64,000 nt of DNA from Anaerolinea sp. GTDB lineage: Bacteria > Chloroflexota > Anaerolineae > Anaerolineales > Anaerolineaceae. The stretch covers positions 434,001 through 498,000 of the forward strand of contig JARKPU010000013.1 of NCBI GenBank assembly GCA_029975055.1, read 5' to 3'. This document shows positions 41,782 to 50,117 of the stretch, in pieces. The position numbers and the translations under genes are program-made. A model generated the notes under the pieces. That model was not told the DNA's origin, ran no database searches, and saw only the letters and a program-made list of their open reading frames with translations. Position 1 is the first letter of the stretch, and the number at the start of each line of letters is the position of its first letter.

Positions 41782-43530
41782 CTAACGGCAGATCAGCACT
41801 GCGCACTTCGCCGACCAGAGCACGCGGTCCACCGTGCTGCCAAAGAGGATCTCCCGCAGCAGTCCGCTTTCATAACCCCCCATGATGATCAGTTCGCTGC
41901 CCTCGGCAACCTGGAGAATGTTCCGGGCGGGGTCGCCTTTCTTGAATTTATAGTGCACTTCTGAGACGTTGTGGGTTTCGAGGTAATGCCAGGCGCGCGA
42001 AAGCAACGTGTCATCGCCGCTGCGGCTGCGGTCCACAGCTACCACCGTCAGGTCGAGGTGCCAGCACGATGCCAGGTAAGTGGCAACAAAGAGGGCTTCG
42101 TCAGAGCGCGGCCCGCCTCCGTAAGCCAGCACCGCAGAACGAAAATCGGCCGGGGCGCCGGGCGGGCAAACCAGCAGCGGAACGGTGGATAAACGGATCA
42201 AACTGCGCAAGCCCGACCGCAAACGGCGGAACGCCTGCAGGGGCGGGGGATAAAGCAGGCGCATCACCAACAGGTCGGCCCAGAAGGAGCGGTCGAATAT
42301 CAGGCGGGTGACGTTGCCGCTTTCCACCGCCAGCCGGCCATCCACGCCTCTTTCACGGCAGCGGGTTTCGAATGTCTGGCGCAGATGATCGAGATGCTCA
42401 TTGGATTCACCATCTTTATTCGGCTGCGTCACGTACAGACCGCCCAGGAGCGACTTTTCGCGCTCGGCGATCGATAGGGCCAGGTCCAGAGCCTGCCAGC
42501 CGGTCTCGTCGCCTGGCAGAGCCACCATGACATTGCGGAAAAGGCCTGTTTCACCCAGGTCTTCTTCGCGCTGGCGGCGCCATGCCCCAGGCGGAGGGCT
42601 GGGCTCGATTTCCTCCGGCGTGATCGTATCCACCAACTTACGGAGGACCCGGCTTAAAGCCAGTCTGAAATTGCGTGTAGACCGGGATGAAAGGTCTTGC
42701 AGCGCCGTATCTGGGTTCACGCGCCAGCCCAGCTCATCCTCGAGCGCAGCGCGGTGCTCCATAATCCAGATATACAGGTCGGCTTCGGTGCGGCGGGGAA
42801 AATCTTTCAACAAATTACGCTGGTGGATGATGCGTGCCACCGGGCGGTAAACGGTGTCGAACCAGTGGGTTGCCGCTTCGGTGAAGGGCACCTCGCGGTT
42901 TTCCTCGATACCCATATAATAACGGTGAACCGAGATATGCTCGAGGAGCGTATCGTATTCGCCAGGGACGGTGACATGCAGGTCGGCTTCCGGGCGCGAT
43001 TCATCCAGCCGGGTCTTTTCCAGGAAGGCAGTATATTCAGCCTTGAGGATCACATCTTCCACCTGGTCGGTGGGGGAAAGGGGAACACGTGTTCTAACCT
43101 GGCGAACGTAAGCCTGGATATGCTTGCTGCCCATTTCGCGCGCCACCGAAGCGCGATGGTGACCGTCGAGGATGAAATAAGCGTCACCGATCTGGTACAC
43201 CTCGATGGGGGGGAGGCCTTCCATTTTATCGTTGGCAACCCGTACGCGTGCCCATCGCGATGAGTCGGTGCTGCGCAGGGGCAGGAGCGTGCGGGAAAAA
43301 TCGGCATACCGGCTGACGGTGCCGATGATCGCATCCAGGGGAATATCTTTGAGCTCGCGGATGGGTTCTTCGATACCGCCGAGACGGGCGCGGACTTCGT
43401 CATAGGACAGCATGGCGATGGATTTACCCCGCAAACGCGCCAGAACAGCTTGCAGCGAAGCCCTGCGGCGCGCCTGGTGAAAATCATCCAGCGCGCTCTC
43501 AAAATGGACGACTTGCGGATCGTTGTACAT
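41782..43530 (-). CDS. ParB-like nuclease domain fused to two universal stress protein domains
   Basis: The 582-residue protein has a ParB/sulfiredoxin-like domain near 55-150, with LPPIEVYQIGDAYFILDGHHRASVA (quoted in part), where DGHHRASV is the nucleotide-binding motif. A helical middle region (160-330) contains EHISVHRYYMG and a DUF4032-like stretch. Two universal stress domains follow (about 335-460 and 460-580), the second ending IIMGGYESGLLREILFGSTVD, with the G-x2-G-x9-G(S/T) ATP loop. An ATP- or nucleotide-sensing regulator is plausible. The start could also be TTG at 43542. An extended -10 (TGGTATAGT) lies near 43567-43575. Confidence 0.78.
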   Translation of the reverse strand: MYNDPQVVHFESALDDFHQARRRASLQAVLARLRGKSIAMLSYDEVRARLGGIEEPIRELKDIPLDAIIGTVSRYADFSRTLLPLRSTDSSRWARVRVANDKMEGLPPIEVYQIGDAYFILDGHHRASVAREMGSKHIQAYVRQVRTRVPLSPTDQVEDVILKAEYTAFLEKTRLDESRPEADLHVTVPGEYDTLLEHISVHRYYMGIEENREVPFTEAATHWFDTVYRPVARIIHQRNLLKDFPRRTEADLYIWIMEHRAALEDELGWRVNPDTALQDLSSRSTRNFRLALSRVLRKLVDTITPEEIEPSPPPGAWRRQREEDLGETGLFRNVMVALPGDETGWQALDLALSIAEREKSLLGGLYVTQPNKDGESNEHLDHLRQTFETRCRERGVDGRLAVESGNVTRLIFDRSFWADLLVMRLLYPPPLQAFRRLRSGLRSLIRLSTVPLLVCPPGAPADFRSAVLAYGGGPRSDEALFVATYLASCWHLDLTVVAVDRSRSGDDTLLSRAWHYLETHNVSEVHYKFKKGDPARNILQVAEGSELIIMGGYESGLLREILFGSTVDRVLWSAKCAVLICR

Positions 43531-43566
43531 ATTGTCAGACAACCTGGCAGAGTTTTCTTACCTGTA

Positions 43567-43575
43567 ACTATACCA
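43567..43575 (-). promoter_or_regulatory. Extended -10 promoter of the ParB-USP fusion gene
   Basis: The minus strand reads TGGTATAGT. Predicted start near 43560. A TTGACC exists upstream but with a 21-nt gap. Confidence 0.45.
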
Positions 43576-43712
43576 GATTCGGCGGTGAGGGGAGGTCAAC
43601 AACCTGTTAACGCTCATCGATGGTGGCCTGCGATGCGCTATCTCTGTTTCGATTGCACATCATCGCGCGAACCTGTGGGGGAGGACTTTCGGAAGTTTGA
43701 ATCCCCCAATGG

Positions 43713-43736
43713 TTTCGATAAGAATTATTATCGAAA
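43713..43736. promoter_or_regulatory. AT-rich palindromic operator candidate
   Basis: TTTCGATAA and TTATCGAAA form a perfect 9-bp inverted repeat around a 6-nt centre. It lies 26 bp upstream of the TATAAT box (43762-43767) of the MFS gene, so it would cover or flank the -35 region. The surroundings are much more GC-rich, which makes it stand out. The layout is that of a dimeric regulator site. Confidence 0.5.
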
Positions 43737-43761
43737 ACAATAGGTTCTCTCGCGTTTCGAG

Positions 43762-43767
43762 TATAAT
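43762..43767 (+). promoter_or_regulatory. -10 box of the second MFS gene
   Basis: TATAAT, predicted start near 43774, leader about 24 nt. No consensus -35, which fits an activated or repressed promoter with the palindrome just upstream. Confidence 0.55.
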
Positions 43768-43797
43768 ACACCGAATTATCCTCCGAAAAGAGCAGGT

Positions 43798-45003
43798 ATG
43801 CCTTCATCCAACGAAGCCGCACAGAACACCGCCGCGCCGTCGAAGATCCTCCGCACATTCGCTTACTACGCCGGATTCATCGGCCTTGGGCTTACAACCG
43901 CGTCGCTTGGCCCAACGCTGCCCGGCCTGGCTGAAAACACGCACTCCGATATCGGCAACATCAGCTTCCTGTTCGTCGTGCGCTCGCTTGGCTATCTCCT
44001 TGGCTCGATCAACTCCGGCCGGTTGTATGACAAACGCCCCGGAAACCCGGTGATGAGCATCGGGCTGGCGTTGATCGGCTTCCTGCTCTTCCTTGTGCCG
44101 ATCATCCCTGCCTTGCCTCTCCTGGCGCTCGCACTTCTTTTGGTGGGCTTCGCCGAAGGCACGGTGGACGTGGGCGGGAACACGCTCCTTGTCTGGCTGC
44201 ATCGAGATAAAGTCGCACCGTTTATGAACGGGCTGCACTTCACCTTTGGCATCGGCGCGCTCCTCACCCCGCTCATCGTCGCGCAGACTGTCCAAACCCC
44301 CGGCGGCATCCGGCTGGCGTATTGGATCCTGGCGGCGCTGCTCGTTCCGATCGCCTGGTGGCTTTCACGCATGCCCAGCCCGCCCCCGCAGGTCAACGAC
44401 CGCACCAGCGTGGTGAAACCCGTGCGCCCGGCACTGCTGGCTTTGATCGTGGTCTTCTTTTTCCTCTACGTGGGCAGCGAAGCCGGTTATGGCGGCTGGG
44501 TATATACCTATACGATATCTATGAGCCTGGGAACGGAGACCTCGGCGGCCTACCTGACGTCGCTCTTTTGGGGTGCGCTGACGGCCGGGCGGCTGGTCGG
44601 CATCCCGGTGGCATCCAGGCTGCGGGCCGGAACGCTCCTGGCCATCGACCTGGCCGGCTGCCTCGCCAGCCTGGCACTCATCTTAGCCTTCCCAGGCTCG
44701 CAAGAGGCGCTTTGGATCGGGACAATCGGCACCGGTTTGTTCATGGCGACCATCTTCCCGACGATGCTCAACCTGGCGCAAGAGAAGATGACCATCACCG
44801 GTAAGATGACGGCGTGGTTCTTCGTCGGAGCCAGCTCCGGCGGGATGATCCTGCCCTGGATCGTCGGCCAGCTCTTCGAGCCGGTCGGGCCGCAAACCGT
44901 GATGATTGCCATCTTCACCAGCGCCGCAGTGGCCACGCTGGTGTTCGCTGCCATCGTCGCCAACAACCGGAATCACAAGGCCTCCCCCACCCCACCGGGC
45001 TGA
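43798..45003 (+). CDS. MFS transporter (FucP/sugar-like branch possible)
   Basis: The 401-residue protein has twelve helices. The loop after helix 2 reads INSGRLYDKRPGNP, and LLVGFAEGTVDVGGNTLLVWLHRDKVAPFMNGLHFTFGIGALLTPL (quoted as FAEGTVDVGGN and LHFTFGIGALLTP) resembles the sugar and sodium-glucose MFS-type proteins of the FucP family, where 'N-x-LH-x-FG-x-G' is typical. Substrate unknown. It stands behind a palindromic operator candidate. The phosphatase gene follows 67 nt downstream. Confidence 0.85.
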   Translation: MPSSNEAAQNTAAPSKILRTFAYYAGFIGLGLTTASLGPTLPGLAENTHSDIGNISFLFVVRSLGYLLGSINSGRLYDKRPGNPVMSIGLALIGFLLFLVPIIPALPLLALALLLVGFAEGTVDVGGNTLLVWLHRDKVAPFMNGLHFTFGIGALLTPLIVAQTVQTPGGIRLAYWILAALLVPIAWWLSRMPSPPPQVNDRTSVVKPVRPALLALIVVFFFLYVGSEAGYGGWVYTYTISMSLGTETSAAYLTSLFWGALTAGRLVGIPVASRLRAGTLLAIDLAGCLASLALILAFPGSQEALWIGTIGTGLFMATIFPTMLNLAQEKMTITGKMTAWFFVGASSGGMILPWIVGQLFEPVGPQTVMIAIFTSAAVATLVFAAIVANNRNHKASPTPPG

Positions 45004-45070
45004 AGCATGCTCCGCCAGCGAAGTTGTCTGACAACTTTGAGTTTTCCGGACCGATAGGACTGCCGCAGTG

Positions 45071-45613
45071 ATGAAAGCGTTTTCAATCCTGAGTCGCCGG
45101 CTGCGAGAACAAGGGCTGCCCACCACCCTGCTCTGGCTGTATGCGCGCGGGCTGCCGCTGCTCACCGGCGTTCCCTTGTTGAAGTACAGCCAGGTGACGC
45201 CGCAATTGTTTGTCGGCCCGCAATATCGCGCTCGCGGGCTGGCGCATTTACAGCGCAACGGCATTCATGCGGTGGTGAACCTGCGCATCGAAAAAGACGA
45301 CGCCCGCCTTGGCCTGGCCCCGCAGGAATACTGCTACCTGCCAACGGTGGACGACCAGGCCCCGTCCTTCCAGCACCTCCAGGAGGGCATCGCTTTCATC
45401 CAGCGGGTTCTCGATGACGGCGGTAAAGTTTATATTCATTGCGGAGCGGGCGTTGGCCGGGCGCCCACCCTGGCGGCGGCATATCTCATCCGCACCGGCG
45501 CAAGCCTCTCAGAAGCGCTGGAGCAAATACGCAGGGTCAGACCCTTCATTCACATCACACCACCGCAAATGGAAGCCCTGCAGGCCTTTGAGACGCGCTG
45601 TAAGGAAGCCTGA
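45071..45613 (+). CDS. Dual-specificity-type protein or lipid phosphatase
   Basis: The 180-residue protein has the Cys-dependent phosphatase signature HCGAGVGR (H123, C124, R130) and an acidic pair at VDD (94-95) as likely general acid. The preceding segment starts [18 protein letters not shown] and [12 protein letters not shown], as in dual-specificity and PTPMT-like phosphatases. An amphipathic N-terminal stretch ([12 protein letters not shown]) might touch the membrane. Targets are unknown. The ATG at 45071 was taken over the GTG at 45068. Confidence 0.82.
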   Translation: MKAFSILSRRLREQGLPTTLLWLYARGLPLLTGVPLLKYSQVTPQLFVGPQYRARGLAHLQRNGIHAVVNLRIEKDDARLGLAPQEYCYLPTVDDQAPSFQHLQEGIAFIQRVLDDGGKVYIHCGAGVGRAPTLAAAYLIRTGASLSEALEQIRRVRPFIHITPPQMEALQAFETRCKEA

Positions 45614-45636
45614 GAGTCAGGCGGATCGTGCATCAT

Positions 45637-45676
45637 TTTCTGTAAATTGCGAGGCTTGCCTCGCAATTTACAGAAA
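45637..45676. terminator. Perfect 19-bp inverted repeat between convergent genes
   Basis: TTTCTGTAAATTGCGAGGC and its exact complement are separated by two bases. It lies between the phosphatase (+) and the XdhC-type gene (-) and could end both transcripts. The U-run after the stem is short on both strands, so a pure rho-independent mechanism is not certain. Confidence 0.55.
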
Positions 45677-45692
45677 TATCGAAACACGATCG

Positions 45693-46688
45693 TCAGGCGA
45701 GCAGCTTTGCCCGCTCCTGGATCAATTCTGCGACGATGCTGACGGCGATCTCCTCCGGCGTTTCAGCCTGGATGTTCAAACCGATCGGCGCATGCACGCG
45801 CCCGATCTGCTCGTCCGTCCAGCCCTTCGCCTTTAGGTTATCGAAGATCATGCGGCATTTGCGCTTCGAACCGATCATGCCGACATAGCCGGCCTGCGTG
45901 CCGAGGGCGGGTTCGAGCACAAGCTGATCCTGCAAGTGACCGCGCGTGACGATGACAATGCAATCCGTCTGGCCAAATTCGCGCCGGTCGAAGACCTCCG
46001 TAATCGGGCTGGCCACCAGGATTTCATCGGCCAGCGGGAAGCGCTCACGGTTGGCGAATTCCGGCCGGTCGTCGATGACAACCGTGTGAAATCCAACCAG
46101 CTGGGCAATCTGCGCCACCGGACGGGAGACGTGCCCTGCCCCAAAGATATACAGGCAGGAACTCGGCAGCAGCGGTTCAATATAGCGCAGGCTGCCCGTT
46201 TCCTCTTGAAGCTCAGGGTGGCGAACGTTTTCCACCCCGTTCTGCAGGCCTTGGGCAGCGCCGACGTGGCGGTGCGTCACCGTGCCATCGGGGGCAATTT
46301 CCATGACCAGCCAGCCGCGACCATGCCTTCCTGAAGATGCGACCGCCTCCACAACCTGCCAGAACCCGGAATTATGCGGAGTGATATGATCGAGCAGCAC
46401 GCGCGCGCTGCCGCCGCAGATCATGTCCATGGATGCGGCGTCTTCTCCGGTGAAGTGGAAATCAACCACTCTCGAACGCCCATCCTTCAAAGCCGCGAGC
46501 GCAAGCTCGATCACCTCGGCTTCCAGCTTGCCACCGCCGATAGTGCCGGATATTGTCCCATCCGGTCGGACGAGCATCTTTGCTCCACTCGAGCGCGGCG
46601 TGGAACCACCGTGCTGGATTATGGTTGCCAACACAAAATCCTGCGCCTGGTCTTTCAAAAATGCCAGTTCCTTGATAAGCTCCAGCAT
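45693..46688 (-). CDS. XdhC family protein, second copy
   Basis: The 331-residue protein has the N-terminal XdhC domain (IIQHGGSTPRSSGAKMLV, GTIGGGKLEAEV) and the C-terminal Rossmann domain (YIFGAGHVSRPVAQIAQ, IDDRPEFANRERF, GMIGSKRKCRMIF, PIGLNIQAETPEEIAVSI). It is about 65 residues longer than the xdhC of the molybdenum operon, with a middle section of about 45 residues (RHGRGWLVMEIAPDG). Its job is again Moco handling for a molybdenum hydroxylase, but none is adjacent. The reading frame is open far upstream to 47327 on the antisense of tatC; GGGAG before the ATG at 46688 sets the real start. Confidence 0.88.
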   Translation of the reverse strand: MLELIKELAFLKDQAQDFVLATIIQHGGSTPRSSGAKMLVRPDGTISGTIGGGKLEAEVIELALAALKDGRSRVVDFHFTGEDAASMDMICGGSARVLLDHITPHNSGFWQVVEAVASSGRHGRGWLVMEIAPDGTVTHRHVGAAQGLQNGVENVRHPELQEETGSLRYIEPLLPSSCLYIFGAGHVSRPVAQIAQLVGFHTVVIDDRPEFANRERFPLADEILVASPITEVFDRREFGQTDCIVIVTRGHLQDQLVLEPALGTQAGYVGMIGSKRKCRMIFDNLKAKGWTDEQIGRVHAPIGLNIQAETPEEIAVSIVAELIQERAKLLA

Positions 46689-46705
46689 AGTTCTCCCTGT
46701 TACAC

Positions 46706-46735
46706 TTCCCATCCACTCATGATTCGGATTACAAT
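46706..46735 (+). promoter_or_regulatory. tatC promoter candidate
   Basis: TACAAT (46730-46735) with TTCCCA (46706-46711) 18 nt upstream. Predicted start near 46742, leader about 28 nt. Confidence 0.4.
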
Positions 46736-46769
46736 AGCGCTGACTAATTATATGGACAAGGATAAAAGT

Positions 46770-47504
46770 ATGGCAACTACCAAGGAAATGGGTGTTTTCG
46801 AGCACATCTCGGAGCTGCGCTCGAGGCTCTTCTTCGCCCTCATCTCCCTGGTCGTCACCACCTTGGGCAGCTTTATGTTTGCCCAAAAGCTCATCGAAAT
46901 CCTCGCCGTGCCGATTGGCGGCATCCAGAATGTGGTTTCCATCGAAGTGACCGAGAACGTCGGGGTGTTTTTCCGCGTTTCGCTGCTCAGCGGTTTCATC
47001 GTGGCCCTTCCGTTCATCCTCTTCCAAATCTACTCTTTCGTCGCCCCGGGCCTTTACCCCAACGAAAAACGCATGCTGCTGCTGTTCATCCCGGTGGCAA
47101 CGGTACTTTTCGTCGCCGGAGTGGCCTTCTCCTACCTGGTCATGCTGCCCACGGCGATCCCGTTCCTGGTCAGCATTCTCGGCGTGCAGACCCTGCCGCG
47201 CCTGTCCAATTACATCAACTTCGTCACCAACCTGATGTTCTGGATCGGTGTAGCCTTTGAAACTCCGCTGGTCGTTTATGTGCTGGCTCGCTTTCACCTG
47301 ATCACCGCGCCCGCACTGCTCAAGCAATGGCGTTATGCCATCGTGATCATCGCGGTCATTGCCGCCGTCGTCACCCCCACCCCCGATCCGGTGAATATGA
47401 GCATCCTCATGGCGCCGCTCTTCGTCCTGTATCTACTGAGCGTTCTGTTTGCGTATATTGCCAACCCGACCCACAAAGGCAAAGCTGAAAAAGAAACCTC
47501 ATGA
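46770..47504 (+). CDS. tatC: Sec-independent protein translocase TatC
   Basis: The 244-residue protein has six helices and the conserved residues that receive twin-arginine signal peptides: MGVFEHISELRSR at the N-terminus (Glu and Arg of the first loop), IYSFVAPGLYPNEKRM in the cytoplasmic loop, and GVAFETPLV with the membrane-embedded Glu. It exports folded proteins with TatA/TatB. The ATG at 46770 follows AAGGA by 7 nt; a longer form from 46752 is possible. The TatA/B-like gene lies convergently 70 nt downstream rather than in the same operon. Confidence 0.93.
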   Translation: MATTKEMGVFEHISELRSRLFFALISLVVTTLGSFMFAQKLIEILAVPIGGIQNVVSIEVTENVGVFFRVSLLSGFIVALPFILFQIYSFVAPGLYPNEKRMLLLFIPVATVLFVAGVAFSYLVMLPTAIPFLVSILGVQTLPRLSNYINFVTNLMFWIGVAFETPLVVYVLARFHLITAPALLKQWRYAIVIIAVIAAVVTPTPDPVNMSILMAPLFVLYLLSVLFAYIANPTHKGKAEKETS

Positions 47505-47513
47505 CCTGGGCCA

Positions 47514-47559
47514 TTCAAAAAAGACAGCGGCCGAAACTTTGGCCGCTGTCTTTTTTGAA
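47514..47559. terminator. Bidirectional terminator between tatC and the tatA/B gene
   Basis: A perfect 19-bp stem (arms 47514-47532 and 47541-47559, core GACAGCGGCC) with an 8-nt loop is flanked by A6 and T6. It provides a U-run in both directions, ending both converging transcripts. Confidence 0.9.
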
Positions 47560-47576
47560 TCGAGAAACCGTCGCGG

Positions 47577-48122
47577 TTATTCCTCTTCTTCCTCGTCATC
47601 ATCCGCCTGATATTTGTAATAAGTCTGGACGGGAGCAGGCGGCGCAGCCGGGGCTGCCTGCGCAGCCTGGGCTGTAGTGGAGGGTTCGGCGGGCTTCGGC
47701 GGCGCAGAAGCGGCCGGGCCTGAGGTTGCCCCAGGGAGAACGCCCGAAGGAATTGGCTTCGAAGCCGGCGGCGGATTGGTATCGACGCGGATATCCACCG
47801 TGCCGGCTTCCTTCAAAGATTGCTGCACTTCGGTGTTCAGCTCATTGGCCGATTTCGTCAGGTCGGCATTCACTTCCTGCGTGGTCTTCTTGATTTCGGC
47901 CAGGTCATCATCCAGCCCGGTTTCGCGGACGATCTTCGTCGGCAGGTCGCGGATTTCGCGCGAGTAGCCCATAATATCGCGCCAGATCGGCGAGCGAATC
48001 AATTCTCTGACCCAGGTGCCGATCTGCCTTGCCGTTTTGATCATGCCATCGGGGCCTAGAAGAATGAACATTATCAGGATGATCAGGATTAATTCAACCG
48101 GGCCGATATTGAATATCTGCAT
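47577..48122 (-). CDS. tatA: TatA/TatB family translocase subunit
   Basis: The 181-residue protein has the short N-terminal helix and hinge of TatA/B (IGPVELILIILIMFILLGPDGM, residues 6-27, quoted as GPVELILI and LLGPDGM), an amphipathic helix (about 28-50), then a charged helical part and a long Pro/Ala-rich tail ending in an acidic DDDEEEEE stretch. The Pro at position 25 and the Gly hinge fit; the length and charged helix favour TatB-like use. No Shine-Dalgarno sequence precedes the ATG. The tail is unusually long and acidic. Confidence 0.82.
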   Translation of the reverse strand: MQIFNIGPVELILIILIMFILLGPDGMIKTARQIGTWVRELIRSPIWRDIMGYSREIRDLPTKIVRETGLDDDLAEIKKTTQEVNADLTKSANELNTEVQQSLKEAGTVDIRVDTNPPPASKPIPSGVLPGATSGPAASAPPKPAEPSTTAQAAQAAPAAPPAPVQTYYKYQADDDEEEEE

Positions 48123-48216
48123 AGGGGAAAGTCAGAGTCCTTTAGCTGGTAAATTCGACGCCCTGCAAATACACGCCTGGATTATACCCGATTATCCTGA
48201 GAAAGAGATGAGACCC

Positions 48217-48864
48217 CTATTTCCGGGCGGTGCGCCAGATGATCCACCCGCCTGCCGCCACAAGCAGGATGCCCCACACCCAGTTCATCGCCTGAGCAGC
48301 GCCAATGAGGAACAGCACACCCATCACGCCCAGGATGCCCGCCGGGAACAGCGGCCAGATTGCCCTCGCCACCGGTTTGGCAAACAGATACACCAGGAGG
48401 AAAGTGGCTCCCATCCCCAGGAACATCACCCCAACGCCGAGAAGGCCGTTATCGACCAGCTGGGTGAGGAAGATAAGCGCCGTGATGGAGAGAAGCACAC
48501 CACCCGGGATGATGGCCCACCAGTTTTCGGGATGCGTGAGAAACACAATCCAGAAGCTGAGCGCCATGCAGCCCATGAAGAACACGCCGCTATAAGCTTC
48601 ATACGGCGGTGGAATGACCCCGGCGACCAGGATGCCCAGCCCAAGCAAGGTCAACCCCGGGATGATGGCCCACCAGTTCTCCCTGCCCGAGAAGAAGGTG
48701 ATGATGAAAGCCAATCCGGAAACTCCGAAGAGCACCGCCCAGATGAAGTTTGGGCCTGTGATGACGAGCGGCAGGTCCACCACCCCGAGGCTGCCTAGCA
48801 AAGCTACTACCCCGAAGAGGATCAGCACCAATGCCAGTACGATCCTTCCCGCTTGCGAACGCAT
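48217..48864 (-). CDS. Multi-helix membrane protein with repeated WWAIIPG motifs, paralogue 1
   Basis: The 215-residue protein consists almost wholly of about seven or eight hydrophobic helices. The phrase ENWWAIIPG occurs twice (about 62-70 and 112-120), and IWPLFPAGIL once, each before a Gly-rich helix, which points to an internal repeat of two-helix units. Similar units occur in the genes at 52795 and 58807. They resemble DUF5668/LiaF-type transmembrane regions. There is no catalytic motif. Function unknown. Confidence 0.7.
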   Translation of the reverse strand: MRSQAGRIVLALVLILFGVVALLGSLGVVDLPLVITGPNFIWAVLFGVSGLAFIITFFSGRENWWAIIPGLTLLGLGILVAGVIPPPYEAYSGVFFMGCMALSFWIVFLTHPENWWAIIPGGVLLSITALIFLTQLVDNGLLGVGVMFLGMGATFLLVYLFAKPVARAIWPLFPAGILGVMGVLFLIGAAQAMNWVWGILLVAAGGWIIWRTARK

Positions 48865-48972
48865 GTCGAACTCCTTATGCTGACGATTTCACTTATTCTA
48901 TATCGAAATATTAGAATAAGTTAAACAATCGCGCAGTTTGTACGTGTTACTACTGACCTGGCTGCTGTTGCG

Positions 48973-49001
48973 TTGACGCCCCAATTTCTTCATGCTATAG
49001 T
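48973..49001 (+). promoter_or_regulatory. Promoter of the DUF4432-like/aldolase genes
   Basis: TTGACG (48973-48978), 17 nt, TATAGT (48996-49001), with TG one base before the -10. Predicted start near 49008, 17 nt before the ATG at 49025. Confidence 0.7.
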
Positions 49002-49024
49002 ACCTTTAAAAAAAGGGAATGCGC

Positions 49025-50113
49025 ATGGAGACCACCATCCACCTGCAAAAAGATGCCTTTTCACCCTTCGAGCGGATACTCGTGGAACATGGCGGTATGA
49101 CGGCATCGAGCTTCCTGTATCCCACCGGCGTGCATGCGCTGAGGATTCGCAACCGGCGGGGCGAGATGGTGCTGCTCCCGTTTCAAGGCCAGCAGATCTG
49201 GTCTGCGCGTTTCGACGGCCGCGAGTTGACCATGCGCTCGATGTTCACTCAGCCCCGCGCGACGCGCACCTACCTGGAAAATTACGGCGGTTTCCTCTTG
49301 CACTGCGGTTTTACCGCCATGGGCGTACCCACCGCCGGGGACTCTCACCCGCTGCACGGCGAACTGCCCAATGCTCCCTATGACAACGCTCAACTCTATC
49401 TGGGCGAAGACGAAGCCGGGGCGTACATCCGTTTGGGCGGCAGTTACCAGCACACCGTGGCATTCAATTACAACTACCTGGCCCAGCCGTCCGTCACCCT
49501 TCACGATGATACCGCGCTGATCCAGGTAGCCATCGCCTTCACCAACCTGAAAAACACACCGATGGAGTACATGTACCTTGCGCATGCCAACTTCAGGCCG
49601 GTCGATCACGCCAGGCTGGTGTACAGCGCTAAGGCGAGCCCGGCAACAGTGCGCGTGCGCAGGAGCATCCCCTCTCACATTCACCCGCAGCCGGGTTACC
49701 GCGAATTCCTCGAGGAGCTTGCCTCCAACCCCGGCCTGCATCACAACCTCGCCCCCGGCCTGCTCTTCGACCCTGAAGTGGTCTTTTACATCGATTTTAA
49801 AACCGACTCCGCCGGATGGGCGCACTGCCTGCAGGTCCACCCCGATGGCAGCGCCGATTATATCCGCCACAAACCGGCCCAGCTCCCCAAGGGCGTGCGC
49901 TGGATCTGCCGCACCCCCGACCAGGACGCGCTCGGTCTGCTCTTGCCGGCAACCGCCGAACCGGAAGGGTATTCGGCCGAGAAAGCCAAGGGCAACCTCA
50001 AAACACTTGGGCCGAAAGAACGCATCGAATTCACGTATGAATTGGGGAGCCTCAGCCCCGCCGAAACGGCGGAAAAGGCAGCCCTCATTGACCGCATTCT
50101 AGCTGGAGGGTGA
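49025..50113 (+). CDS. DUF4432-like aldose-1-epimerase-fold protein
   Basis: The 362-residue protein looks like an aldose epimerase (galactose mutarotase) superfold member: QGQQIWSARFDGRELTM, GFTAMGVPTAGDSHPLHGELPNA with a His/Asp/Glu set, YMYLAHANFRPVD, and a C-terminal strand-rich part ending LGPKERIEFTYELG. DUF4432 proteins are related to this. It probably mutarotates or binds a sugar handled by the RhaD-like aldolase 5 nt downstream. The second ATG was used since AAGGGA abuts the first. Confidence 0.75.
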   Translation: METTIHLQKDAFSPFERILVEHGGMTASSFLYPTGVHALRIRNRRGEMVLLPFQGQQIWSARFDGRELTMRSMFTQPRATRTYLENYGGFLLHCGFTAMGVPTAGDSHPLHGELPNAPYDNAQLYLGEDEAGAYIRLGGSYQHTVAFNYNYLAQPSVTLHDDTALIQVAIAFTNLKNTPMEYMYLAHANFRPVDHARLVYSAKASPATVRVRRSIPSHIHPQPGYREFLEELASNPGLHHNLAPGLLFDPEVVFYIDFKTDSAGWAHCLQVHPDGSADYIRHKPAQLPKGVRWICRTPDQDALGLLLPATAEPEGYSAEKAKGNLKTLGPKERIEFTYELGSLSPAETAEKAALIDRILAGG

Positions 50114-50117
50114 CACG

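Noticed and set aside
46374-46751. N-terminal extension of TatC
   Set aside because: It is antisense to the conserved start of XdhC and would precede the promoter; TatC begins at 46770.
46689-47327. N-terminal extension of the second XdhC gene on the antisense of tatC
   Set aside because: The extension is low-complexity, hydrophilic and antisense to conserved TatC helices; the XdhC domain begins exactly at the ATG at 46688 behind GGGAG.
48016-48798. 260-residue plus-strand frame opposite the membrane protein at 48217
   Set aside because: Its composition (His, Asp, Arg, Gln-rich without fold) is the usual mirror of a hydrophobic membrane protein gene.
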